Shown here piece after piece: positions 21,501-32,138 of a DNA stretch of 64,000 nt. The DNA is from Diaporthe sp. PMI_573. Taxonomy: Eukaryota; Ascomycota; Sordariomycetes; Diaporthales; Diaporthaceae. The notes beneath the pieces were generated by a model. It ran no database searches. It was not told where the DNA came from and worked only from the letters and a program-made list of their open reading frames with translations. Every line of letters starts with the position of its first letter. Positions within the stretch are counted from its first letter, which is position 1. The stretch is from positions 1,240,001 to 1,304,000 of the forward strand of contig JAJTUP010000006.1 in assembly GCA_021399435.1 (NCBI GenBank), given 5' to 3'. The position numbers were made by a program, and so were the translations under genes.

Positions 21501-22402
21501 GATATCCATTAGAATGGACCTCTGGGAATCGATCCCACTTGAGGCGGAGATCATCGCCCAAGAGACCAGCCATCAGCATCCCTATGTTCACTATCGTGTG
21601 CTCGTATTTTGTCCTCGGAGGTTAAGTCCTTCTGAGACTGTGCCCCTACTGGATTGGCATATCGGAATCATAACATTTCGGGCTACTGCATAATCGGCAG
21701 CAGACTGTGTCTCTTGTCCCGCTCATTTGTAATCAGAAGAATGATCTACCGGCATCCAGTTTTCAATGCCGCATTTGTAGCCATGCCATGGTTTGAATAA
21801 TTTTCATTCCAGGATCTAGAAGGATAGGACTCGTCACTCCATGATCAACTACGACCTCGGCCTGTGTAGAATGCGCACTTGAGCCCCACGGCTTGTATTC
21901 GCAATAGAATTCACGCAGGACAGAACAAAGTCGTCCGTGGAGAAACCACAGTGAAAACAACGTGGCTTTCGGCCCCCATAGAGACAGCCTCGCGGGTGAA
22001 TACCAAAACCTCCTGGTCTTCCAGTGATCGGCAGGAGACCACATCAGAATGCCCCCTGCCCTCCTCCGGGGTCTGACTCGACCTCACGGCCAATCTAAAT
22101 GGGCCGACATGGATGCGTAAGCCCAGGGCGCGGTAGCCGCGGGTCGTCACAATGCAGCGCGTAGCCAGCAAGGGGCCGAGAAACGAGGGGAGACTGTTTG
22201 GGTATCACTTGACTGTTTTCTAACGTCCACCGGCTCAGGTCCAGTGCTATCAGCACTGTGGAGCGCGGGAGGGAAATCACTTGGTCTCTACCTGATCGAT
22301 AGCTGTGATTCGCAACCACGATTCCCCTAGGCGCGTAGCAAAGGTAGATCTAGGGGTCTACACAAGAGGGCTTGTGCGTGGCGTCCCCCTGGCAAACCGC
22401 TT

Positions 22403-23966
22403 TTACCTTATCTCAACACCCAGCTTCTCGACCAGCGCCTCGATGACCTCGGAGTGCATCTTGTTGGTCTCGGCGTTGGTCAGGGTCCTCTCCAGGCTGC
22501 GGTAGTTGATGCGGTAGCACATGCTCTTCCTCCCGGACCTGGGGTGCGTGAACTCGTCCACGAGCTTGACGTCCTCGACCACGTCGCCGCCCACGCCGCG
22601 GACCACCTCCATGAGGTCGTTCTCGTGGAAGTCGTGCGCGTTGGCCCTGGTGTTCCCCCCCGCCGAGGAGCTCGACCGCAGCCAGAACGAGACGTCCTTG
22701 TAGCACTCGGGGTGTCTCGAGAAGGGCACGAACCGCCGCACCAGGCCCAGGTTGTCCGAGACGCCGGAGAACTGGCCCAGGAAGCGCTGGTCCCTGGACC
22801 AGAACAGCCGGATGTCCGGGATGTTGAACAGCAGCATCGCGATGCGCTCCAGGCCGATGCCGAAGGCCCAGCCCAGCTGCTGCGGCTGCCCGGCGTTGAT
22901 GTACATGCTCTGCTGCGTGACGCCGCACCCGAGCACCTCGAGCCAGTCGCCCGCGTAGTATACCTCGAGCTCCCAGCTGGGGCTGGTGAAGGGGAAGTAG
23001 GCCTCGACCCAGCGCACCCGCAGCGGCTCGTCCTTGTAGTCCGGGTCCGCCGCCGCCGCCGCCCTCTTGGCGCACGTGAATATCTCCACGACCATCAGCT
23101 CCAGGCTCCGCTTGAGGTGCGCGGCGATGGCCTCGGCCTCCTCGGGCGAGTGGTGCCCGGGCTGCAGGGGGTTGCGCTCCGCGTGGAAGGGCGGGTTGGG
23201 GTCTTCGACCCTGATGCTGTGCTTGGGCAGCTTGTCCAGGTCGGCCCACACCGCGGCTGCCACGTCGCCGCCGGGGACCTTGGACCTGTCCCACAGCCGC
23301 GCGCCCTCCATCTGGTGGAAGACGGGGTAGTGGCTCCGGTCCACCTCGTCGCGGCGGTAGACGTCCGCGCTGATGAGGTAGCCATTGCTCTCGTTGGCCT
23401 TGAAGATGGCCGCCTCGTGTGCGCTTGTGTGGGTTCGCAGTAGGGTTGACTCATTGACGTAGTAGGTATCCGAACGGGCGCGGCCTGGGTGATCCGGTGG
23501 GAAGCCCAGGGAGTCGAAGTTCTCCTGGACAGAAACGACGGGGTGGAAGTTGTTGTAGTATCTGTACGTCGGCGCGGGGAACACGGACTCGATGATCTGC
23601 CGCGTGATGGACACGGGGTGGTCTTTCTGTAGGTGCAGCTTGCGGGTCGCGGCGTCGATCACGTTGGCGGGGACATTGTACCAGCTGTCTTTGGTGAAGG
23701 TCTGGCCATCGATCTCGACCGTGGAGGGGGTGTTGGTCTTGGGGACGGCTGGTGCGGCAGCTTGGCCATGGTCAGTGAGGCTGCGCCGCGAGGAGAGCGC
23801 TGAGGCTTTGCGAGAGGTGTTCACCTGTCGAGTAGGCCGTCCTTGGGCGACGAGGCACCTGTGTAGATTTGAATGCCGTCGGACGGTACCGAGAGACTGG
23901 GAGGCGGAACGGCGCGGCCAGCTTGGACGGAGCCGCGCGAAGTATAAATCGACAAGGAGAAGCCAT
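22403..23966 (-). CDS. msf1: Mitochondrial phenylalanyl-tRNA synthetase
   Basis: Two exons, 23966-23825 and 23748-22403, give 495 residues. Exon 1 encodes a typical presequence (MASPCRFILRAAPSKLAAP..., Arg-rich, no acid). The 76-nt intron has donor GTGAAC, branch CTGAC and acceptor CACCAG and restores the frame at PKTNTPSTVEIDG. Core motifs are DHPVSITRQIIESVFP, LLRTHTSAHEAAIF (motif 2 area), GVTQQSMYINAG, GWAFGIGLERIAMLLF (motif 3), and a C-terminal anticodon-binding domain (PECYKDVSFWL to RSLERTLTN). The enzyme charges mitochondrial tRNA-Phe as a monomer. A second ATG at 24001 lies in another frame and, if the intron is kept, opens an uninterrupted 532-codon reading; the spliced model is preferred for its presequence. 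It is divergent from dic1. Confidence 0.92.
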
Positions 23967-24472
23967 TTGGTCTTTGAACTTCTATTGCCCGATGCCGTCA
24001 TGCCATTCCCATGGAACCCGCCCCCTGATCCGAAAGCTGGGCCCGCTGAGATGCTCAGATGGAGCTTGGGAAATATATGAGGTGAGGCCGGAGCAAAATA
24101 ATGCTAGCCGCAGCGGCAAAGAGTTCCACAGCATGCAGCTATCACTTTTCTTCCCGGCGTGGCTGCAGCCCCTGTCCCTGCACCACAGACGTCACTCCAC
24201 CACGACCCTGCATCCGATCGGTGGGTGGGAGGGCCCAGACGGACGGCCGAGCGGGAGAGACGGCCAAAAACTCGACCCTCCTTTGGGACTCGGCCGGAGG
24301 AGAGAGCCGTTGACTTTGACTGGGCCGTGCTAAACAACTTGTCGTCATCGTCGACGGCGCCGCGGGACTTTCTTCCTAACGTCTGAGTGCCCATTTCCCC
24401 CTCTCTGATCCATCCGTCTTGCATTTGTCCAGTCTTTCCTTTCTAATGTCACAATAATATTGTCCTCGGGAA
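23967..24472. promoter_or_regulatory. Bidirectional upstream region of msf1 and dic1
   Basis: The 506-bp region between two divergent mitochondrial-protein genes. It includes an out-of-frame ATG (23999-24001) upstream of msf1. No separate gene is seen. Confidence 0.55.
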
Positions 24473-25657
24473 ATGCAGCCGCAAAAGGAGGCAGCGGCCT
24501 CGGAGTCGGCGCCGGCCAAGCAGACCCTGGCTCCTAAACAAAACAAGCAGAGCCATGGGCCCTCGATCCGGTACCCCTTCTGGTTCGGAGGGTCTGCGAG
24601 TTCCATGGCGGCGTGCGTCACGCACCCATTGGATCTAGGTGAGTCTTGACCGAAGGCTGTCTGGCCCACTGGGTCGCACACGGGACTGACGGCCTTCTGT
24701 CAACAGTGAAGGTATACACGAGCACACCGCCCACCAAGCTGCCTACATAATCAGGTACTCGCCTTTACAAGTATTTCTCCACGGTCTGACATGCGACAAA
24801 GGTACGGCTGCAAATGCGCTCCGGCGACATGCCCAAGTCCATGCTGGGCACCTTCAGATACATCATCCGCAACAATGGCATCCTCGGCCTGTACAACGGC
24901 CTGTCTGCCTCCCTGCTCCGCCAGCTCACCTACTCGACCGTGCGGTTCGGCATATACGAGGAGCTCAAGAACCGCATGACAGAAAGGAATGGCGGCAAGC
25001 AGCCCTCCTTCCCCGTCCTCGTGGCGCTGTCCTCGGGTGCCGGCTTCATAGGCGGGATCTCGGGCAACGCGGCCGACATCTGCAACATCAGGATGCAGCA
25101 CGACACGGCCCTGCCCCCCGATCAGCGGCGGAACTACAAGCACGCCCTCGACGGCATGCTGCGGATGGCCAGGCAGGAGGGGCTCATGAGCTGGTTCCGC
25201 GGCGTCCTCCCCAACAGCATGCGCGCCGCCGCCATGACGGCCAGCCAGCTGGCGAGCTACGACACCTTCAAGAGGCTGTTGATAGGGTACACGCCCATGT
25301 CGGATAACCTCGCCACCCACTTCACGGCCTCCTTCATGGCCGGCGTGGCGGCCGCGACAGTCACCAGCCCCATTGATGTCATCAAGACGAGGATAATGTC
25401 CCAGAGCGGAAAGAGCGTGGGCATCGGGACGCTGCTGAGAGATATCACTGCTGCGGAGGGGATGGGCTGGATGTTCAAGGGCTGGGTTCCCAGTTTCCTT
25501 AGGCTTGGGCCGTAAGCTTCTTCACTCTACTGTCAGACACGCGGCTGGGCATCATGATTTGCTAACCATGACTAGGCAAACCATCTGTACTTTTGTGTTC
25601 TTAGAGATGCATCGCAAGGCATATAGAAAGGTGCAGGACTTGGGTGAACCGCAGTGA
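24473..25657 (+). CDS. dic1: Mitochondrial dicarboxylate carrier
   Basis: Four exons, 24473-24638, 24707-24711, 24802-25511 and 25576-25657, give 320 residues. Exon 2 is only 5 nt and supplies most of the V-K of the first carrier signature, P52-L-D-L-V-K57; skipping it breaks both frame and motif. The other signature sites are NAADICNIRMQHD (second repeat, no Pro, usual for this carrier) and SPIDVIKTRIMSQ (third). Six hydrophobic spans in three repeats and the GLYNGLSASLLRQLTYSTVRFGIYEE-type segment fit Dic1, which exchanges malate/succinate for phosphate across the inner membrane. The last exon (QTICTFVFLEMHRKAY) is typical of the family's C terminus. Confidence 0.92.
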
Positions 25658-26347
25658 GAGTGTCTATTTGTGCTGGAGGAGAGGCGGCCAGGTCAACAGT
25701 ACACACGATACAAGCGTTGGTGGCGTTCAGCGACAGCATTTGGCGCGGGGCCACATGGGTTACAAAGCATTACCAGGGCGTTCTCATAGAATTGGCTTCT
25801 CAGTCTGATGGGATGGCATTGTTTGACTGTTCTGCAGCCCATCACGAAGCGCAAGCATTTGTGCCCTCAGTACTTTTCTGGCGCCTCTTGGGCCAGTTGG
25901 CAATCTTCATTTTTCCCGACCGCGCATATTACCATACCGTGACCGAAACCCGGGAACCCAACGCCTTTCTATGCAATTATTTTGTCGAATTTCCATCCGC
26001 TGGCGTCAAAACTTTGGCGGATCCTTGGTAGCGTCGGTCGCTTCTCACCGGCGGGCGCGTGTTTATGGAAGGGCGTCTCTACCTTTCCTTTGGTTTTCTT
26101 CTCTGGGTTGATGCCCTCAGAAACGGTGGTACCTCGACGTATATATCAGGTCGAGGACCTACGGCAACCAGGCAGTCGTGTGCCTGAAAAACTGCCACAC
26201 CGCGGAGATTATTCAACTGACACACCAGCCCGCGCATCGTCCCGGGTCAGCAATTCACCCGCAGACGGCCAGCGGGTACATCAGCAGATGCCTGTCGAAC
26301 TACGGGTCATTTTCAGCCCCAACAGGAACCACCTCCTGGACGAATCT
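25658..26347. other. Spacer between convergent dic1 and rpb3
   Basis: 3' flanks of two convergent genes. Open frames here start with non-ATG codons and match nothing; no gene is supported. Confidence 0.5.
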
Positions 26348-27501
26348 CTAGTAGCCATTCTGTCCAGGGTTGCCATAAGGTGTAGTGGTGCCGTAGGAAG
26401 TCGCACCCCCGAAATCACCGGTGCCGTAAGGCGTGGTGAAGCCCTGGTCTTGCCAAGGATCGCCGCCATTCATGCCATCAGGGCTGCGAGGGCCGCCGTA
26501 ATCTCCAGCGTTATCGCCCTCGCTCAGACCGTGTATCAAGCCGGCAAGCTTCTGCTGCATGACCATGATACCTTGCTGGATGATGGCGTCCGGCTCCAGG
26601 TTACCGGCGCTTTCTACCTCGAAGTAGAACTTTTCGGGGACAGCGTCGAACTTGAATGGCTCACCGGGCTGGGGTGGCTCCTCGAACGCGGCGTACTTGC
26701 TTTCCGGCCTGTTCTGCTGTCAGCATCGCGCGACCACCCTCGTGTGGTTTGCGAGACCTACCATTCGTGCTCAGGCCTTGCGCCCTCCCCCTTGCCCTCG
26801 AACCACAGGTCCGTGTGCCCAAGTTTGTTGTGCGGATCGTATTCGAATCCAACAGCCGCAGTGGGCGCCCACTTTGCGTGCTCCTTTGCGATTCCCTTCT
26901 TTGCAATACACGTCAACTTCAGCTCCTGGCCCTCCCGCAGCTTGGCGATCAACGGGCCCTGGCCGTCTGGGTCTGTGATGACGGGGTTGCCAACCCACTC
27001 GTTGGGGCGCATTGGGTCGACAACGAGGTCGCGGGCATAGATCTTCATGATCTCACCCTCGGTGGTGCACTTCGCATGTAGGGTGATCTTGACGCTGCAC
27101 ATCTCGCAGTACTGTTCGCATTCGCAGTCACGGGTATAGAGGACATCATCGGCATTCTTGGAGTTTAGTGGCAGCAGACCAAGGCGATGCGCAATGAACT
27201 CATCGGCCAGGACGCTGCTGTTCTCCTCTATCTCGACCAGGTCGATAGCCATGATCGGTATTTCGGCGAGGATGACTCGGCGCAGGGCGTTGGCCAGGGA
27301 CAGCTCGACATTGGCAAGATTGAAGTTGACATGGTGGTTGTCCGCCTACCGAGTTCGCATTAAATTAGGACACTGCCAACTACAACCAAACGCGCTTCCA
27401 CGTGGTGGGCGGCGCAATCTGCTCACCTCTGTGATCTTGACCTCCATCTGCTTTGGCGCCAGCTCGCCATTCCCGTCCAGGCTCATGGGGTCGTACTCCA
27501 T
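26348..27501 (-). CDS. rpb3: RNA polymerase II subunit RPB3
   Basis: Three exons, 27501-27427, 27345-26762 and 26708-26348, give 339 residues. The third exon must use the AACAG acceptor at 26709-26713, which yields the conserved W-P-E-S-K-Y-A; the CAG acceptors slightly upstream cause a stop or shift. Exon 1/2 gives KQMEVKITEADNHHVNFNL, followed by LANALRRVILAEIPIMAIDLVEI, the alpha-like dimerisation motif, VLADEFIAHRLGLLPL, and a zinc-binding Cys cluster (CECEQYCEMC). The C-terminal part has GEPFKFDAVPEKFYFEVES and a Gly/Tyr/Thr-rich tail (TTPYGTGDFGG) seen in fungal orthologues. Rpb3 pairs with Rpb11 to nucleate polymerase II assembly in the nucleus. It is divergent from mge1. Confidence 0.95.
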
Positions 27502-27968
27502 CTTGACCGCCGTCCCCAGCTCCGAGGGAGAAGGCTGGGTGCTAGATGGTACTGGTTGATAAGTGTGTGTCGGTTGCAAAGGATTCTCTGGTATAGGCGA
27601 TATTAGAAATGAGCAAACGCTGGTCGTGGGTGAAGTGGGCGCGATGGTTTAGAAATGGCGAAGGCGAAGGCAAAGTCGCAGGCTGCACGAGCCAGCAACG
27701 GCTTTGTGAAGCTTTGGGACAGGGTACTTTCAAGCGGGAGCCTGTACTTCTAAGCGGGACGAGCTTTTGGGCTGGCTTATCGGAGGTTATCGGAGCTTCC
27801 GAGGTGCAAGGTGGTGCGGTGCGGTGCAACCTTGGTTTCTTAGGTAGCAGCTTTCTTTCTGGGCTGGCAAGGAAAAATAAAATTTCCCTTGCGTCATAAA
27901 AGTTTTCCATTTTCTCAAGGCCGCATTTCTTAAAAACTGCTGAGGCTTCCCCCTTAATCAAGCCCGAT
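27502..27968. promoter_or_regulatory. Bidirectional upstream region of rpb3 and mge1
   Basis: 467 bp between two housekeeping genes. There is an AT-rich GGAAAAATAAAATTTCCC patch (about 27870-27887) about 90 bp upstream of the mge1 start, which could serve as core promoter. Confidence 0.5.
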
Positions 27969-28776
27969 ATGCTGCGACAAACCCTGATTACTCCTTCCAG
28001 AGCTCTCCGCTCATCAGCCCGATCAATCGCCCAGAGGCCTCTGGCCCGGCCCCAGACCATCATAGCTCCTCTCGCAATACGGAGGGCACAACCCGCTGTA
28101 GCGAGATGGTACAGCGACGCCCCCAAGGCTTCGCAGGAAGCCGGGACAAAACCAGATGAATCTGGGGCCAAGCCAACATCCGAGGGAGAGGCAGCGCCAG
28201 CCGAGGACCCCGCCGTGGCAGAGCTGAAGAAGAAACTGGAAGCCAAGGACAAGGAAGCCGTTGACTGGAAGGTACGGAGCGCATCACGCGACAGACCTAC
28301 TTCATGATCTCCCAGGCTTACACCTCATCTAGGACAAATGCCTGCGCTCCGTCGCAGACTTCCGCAACCTCCAGGACCGGACCCAGCGCGAGATCAAGAA
28401 CGCCCGCGAGTTCGCCATCCAGAGCTTCGCCAAGGACCTGGTCGAGAGCGTCGACAACTTCGACCGCGCTCTCTCCATGGTCCCCGAGGAGAGGCTTAAG
28501 GCGGCCAAGGAGAACGATGAGCTCAAAGACGTCGTTCAGCTGCACGAGGGCCTCAAGATGACCGAGAACATCCTCATGAACACCCTCAAGAAGCACGGCC
28601 TGGAGCGTTTCGACCCCGTCGGCGAGAAGTTCAACCCTAACGAGCACGAGGCCACCTTCATGAGCCCTCAGGAGGGAAAGGAGGATAACACCGTCTTCTA
28701 TGTCCAGCAGAAGGGCTTCAAGCTCAACAGCCGCGTGCTTAGGGCGGCCAAGGTCGGCGTCGTCAAGAACAAATAA
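27969..28776 (+). CDS. mge1: Mitochondrial GrpE, nucleotide exchange factor of mtHsp70
   Basis: Two exons, 27969-28271 and 28333-28776, give 248 residues. The 61-nt intron lies in phase 0 between AVDWK and DKCLRSVADFRN. The N terminus is a clear presequence (MLRQTLITPSRALRSSARS, up to RWYSDA near residue 48). A long helix (AELKKKLEAKDKEAVDWKDKCLRSVADFRNLQDRTQ...) forms the GrpE dimer stalk, and the C-terminal beta domain carries KHGLERFDPVGEKFNPNEHE and the final NSRVLRAAKVGVVK. Mge1 releases ADP from Ssc1/mtHsp70 in the matrix for protein import and folding. Confidence 0.96.
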
Positions 28777-29849
28777 GCTGGAATATGATTCGAGCTCAGG
28801 CAGGACATGTACTGCCTGATCTCTCCCTGTACTACTACCACCACTCTCATGTGCTACCAAAAGTCTGGCATTGGCGTTCAGGCGGCTAGGTATGATGACT
28901 GCTCCTCTCACGATCACCAGGGGAGAAAAAAAACTTTATGGACGATAGCAGGGTCACGTTCACGAAATTAGAGGAAGGATCTGCATAGTCCATTCTTGTA
29001 TATAGAGACTACCACCTCACATTAATACGGGAAGAGTCCTCCGGGCCTACGATATTATAAAGGTCCGGAAAAGCAGGACATCAGATATGAATACAGGCTG
29101 GATGCCGAGTTCTACCCGGAAATAACAAATCTCACCGTCATACAGTGACTCACTCAGCTATGCCTGACTCCGATATTTATTGAGCGTTTCGCATCTGAGC
29201 AGTGCCCGTACATGGGGGGCAGTGCTGTGACAGTCTGGGCCCCTCTTGTGAAAATACGCTGAACGGCAGAGCAAGTATCTGCAGGATGTCCATTTCCTCT
29301 GTCACCCATGAACCTCCGGAAGCCTTCTGGGTCAAGGCAGTGTCGCCATTGCCGCGTACCACGGTTGCATTTGCATTTTACGTAAATTTGCATGATCAAT
29401 TTACTCATTTTTATTCTACAATATACGGACCTTTTCGTACGCCAAGTCGCTTCCGTTGATCCTAGCAAGCTTCTGGGCTGAAGTTACGGCAGTGTGCCAG
29501 TCCTTGATTCTTGCGCCCCTCTTATGAGTTTGAAGCAGGTGTTGACACATGGTCGCCAGGTTATTGTTGTACACTGTTCGTTGCCACTTGGATCTTCAGA
29601 TCCTCGTGCCCATCCTCGGGTACTCTCGCTCGCAGGACAGTATGGCCACGCCGAGCCACTTGTTAAGTGGGCCGTCCTTCTTCGTCGGATACACTCGTCG
29701 TCGGCTGGGTTCCTGTCTCCAAAACATTTGTTTGAGTGCTCTCTGCCATCAGTTGTCATGTGCCGTTCACCAATCCCGACTTTGGTCTTGGCTATCCACA
29801 AAGGACCAACGGGCCATCGCAGACCTGGGTTGGACCTCGACCAGATTCC
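28777..29849. other. 1.1-kb spacer between mge1 and the coiled-coil gene
   Basis: 3' flanks of two convergent genes, fairly AT-rich around 28920-29110 and 29370-29430. No gene, tRNA or repeat is seen. Confidence 0.5.
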
Positions 29850-31484
29850 TCACGAGTAGTTCCGGCGGTTCTTCCTGATCTCTTCAGGCTCCCAGATGTC
29901 AGGATACATGGCAAATACCTCCTCGGGGGTTTCCTTGCCCATGAGCGAGAGCAGTCTCCGCCGCACCTCCCGCTGGTCCTCGAGCTCGCGCGCCAGCTCG
30001 TCACGCTCGCACACGCGGGCCCTGATCTCGGCCATCTTGGCCTTGGCGACGTAGCTGAGCTCGCGGATCTGCCGCTGCACCTGCCTCATGATGCGCCGGT
30101 CGCGTGTGCTCCGGTGCTCGCCGAAGCAGTCGGCCAGCTTGCGGTTCTCGTGCTTGAGGCGCGTCGCCTCGTGCCGGAGCCGCTCGGTCTCCGCGTTGGC
30201 CTCCTCCTCGGTCTGCAGCAGGTGCGCGACCTCGTCTTGCTTGCTGGCGAGGATTTCTTGTGTAGTCTCGAGGCCCCAGTACTTCTCGATCGCGGTCTCG
30301 ACCTCAGCGGGTTCGTAGTGCTCGGGCTCCGAAGCCGTCTTCACACCCCAGGAGGGCTCGCTGGAGGTGTTGTTCATGCGGACCAGGCGCATGAGCTCGG
30401 GGTCCATGCGGTCAAAGATGTGGGTGTAGAAGTCGTGGGGGAGGGTGGGGTCCATAGCTGCCGAGTCATCTTCAGCCCACGTCCAATACACAGCAGAGAA
30501 ACGTAGCTTGTAAGCGAGGACTCACGAGGTGGCGACCACAGAATGGACGGCTCAGTCTTTGCGTAAGCGCTGCACGCAGGACTCAGCTTCCTGCCGTCTT
30601 CCACATCGTATAGGCTCTGCGCATCGCGGTGCTTCAGCTTTCGTGGCAGGGCGGTGTTAGGAGAGCAAGGTCGCTGGCGTCCGTCCTGGTGCCTCGTTCT
30701 TAGCATATGAATGGTCATGGTGTATCACATATGAGCCGACGATGGTTTTTTTTTTGTTAGGAGATTCCATCCGTCACTCACAGGGACGTCATTAATCTTT
30801 CGCTGATCCCATCTCTTCGTGCCCTCAGACCACAGAACGAAGGTATCTGGGGAAATCCGACCGTCGGCGGGATCACCCTCACCATCGTCCGAGACATCGC
30901 TGGCCGCATACTTCCTCCACCCCTCTGCTGCAAAGCTGCTGTCCCGGCAGATGTCGTCCAACTTGCCAGTGTCGAGGCCCTCTGGTGGCTGCGGATCCAC
31001 AAGTCTGTGGCCCTCGATCACGGGGCGATCAAAGGTGAAGATCGGCTTGCGCTGCGTCTCTTCATCGTCGTACATTGCTGGGCCACGGGACTTCCAGTCG
31101 AAGCGCTCTTTGATGGAGTTTTCAATGTCACCGAGCATACTAAAGGACAATGTCTTAGCCTGCTGATGCGAATTGGAGAATGGAAGGTGATGGAACGTAC
31201 GTAACCTCCCCTTCAACTCGCTTGCCCAGTTCCTGGCCGGCAATCCACGTCATCAGAGGATCCTCGGTGGCAGGAAGACCTCTCATGGCGACGTAGGCCT
31301 TCATCGTCGCGCCCGACAAGTTCCACACCGGATTGCGGTTTTGCCCCTCGCTGGACCCTGAACAAACAGACCGGGTCGATACATTTTCTGCGCATGTCAG
31401 CTCATGGATAAATGCCTTCGTCTACTCAAGTGGCGTACCCTGGGTACCGTCCTCCTGGACTGGCTCCTCGCTTGAGAAATTCAT
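29850..31484 (-). CDS. Hypothetical coiled-coil protein
   Basis: I do not recognise this protein. Five exons on the minus strand, 31484-31439, 31357-31201, 31139-30782, 30685-30526 and 30457-29850, give 442 residues with consistent phases (1, 2, 0, 1) and good donors (GTACGC, GTACGT, GTGAGT, GTGAGT). Landmarks: NPVWNLSGATMKAYVAMRG and TWIAGQELGKRVEGE near the N terminus, TFVLWSEGTKRWDQRK near residue 170, an MDPTLPHDFYTHIFDRMDPE segment at about 240, and a long charged coiled coil (about 295-415, ETERLRHEATRLKHENRKL and similar). It ends WEPEEIRKNRRNYS. No signal peptide or membrane span is evident. The exon 4 acceptor (CACCAG versus CGCCAG, both in frame) is uncertain. A 32-codon upstream ORF precedes the start. 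Confidence 0.7.
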
Positions 31485-32138
31485 GGAGGATGCTGCCTCA
31501 AACAGTCGAAGATGGGGAGAAGATCGAGGCCAATGCAGTAATAGAGACGACAGGGAGCTCTTGAAGTGTGAGGACGAAGACTTTCTCGAAGTTCATTCTC
31601 ACAACCTAGGGCAGATGAAATTAGATGGATTCAGGTGCAGTGGTGGGCGATATCTTTGCGCAGGCTCGAATTTTGCTTGTTTTGAAAACTCGAACAGTAC
31701 CGCGTAACGCGATATTAACAGTGATGGAAATATGCAAAATACAACACAACAGATGAGATTCTGTCTGGACCAAGCAGGGTAGGTGGCAACACGACAAACA
31801 ATCAAGCTGCAGGGCACACGCTGGCAGCACACGCATCGGACCATTTTCGGTGCGCAGGTTCGTCTCGCAGACTCAGGCATAGCATTGGTTTCCTAAGCTC
31901 TAGTGCGTCTCTTGAGAAGTTCATCAGGACTAGCCCTGCACAGAAAGCATAGCTCTTCGTCATTTCATGAAATCAAGAATGTTCGACAAGCAGGCCATGG
32001 GGTCTTGAGGATAGTAAAATGGCAAATACGCCCAGGGAAAAGTGCCGCATTCTGACTCCTGCAGTCGCTCCAAAAAGAAGCAGCAAAAGGACTTCCGTCA
32101 TACCTTGATTCCATGGTGACCTCCCTCCGATCACTCCA
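31485..32138. other. Spacer upstream of the coiled-coil gene and downstream of rfc1
   Basis: This includes an upstream ORF on the minus strand (31596-31498). The rest shows no gene; the part nearest rfc1 is its 3' flank. Confidence 0.5.
31498..31596 (-). promoter_or_regulatory. Upstream ORF of the coiled-coil gene (32 codons)
   Basis: An ATG-initiated frame (MNFEKVFVLTLQELPVVSIT...) of 32 codons ends 13 nt before the main start. If transcribed in the leader it would be read before the main ORF and could reduce its translation. Whether the transcript starts far enough upstream is not visible in the sequence. Confidence 0.35.

Larger units (their letters stand above)
18211..22402. other. 4.2-kb stretch without a supported gene
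   Basis: This lies upstream of calcipressin and downstream of msf1. It contains CT-rich tracts (18990-19060, 20380-20460), a CCAGCCAT/CCAGCCAA tandem patch at 19465-19520 and repeat locus 3 (21285-21500). Open frames of up to 233 codons (20585-21286, + strand) have atypical composition, no convincing ATG start and no recognised motif. Possibilities are a long 5' leader, a non-coding RNA or a decayed gene; nothing decides between them. Confidence 0.5.

Noticed and set aside
22454..23443. 329-codon open frame antisense to msf1
   Set aside because: It is a GC-driven shadow of the msf1 coding strand and has no family resemblance of its own.
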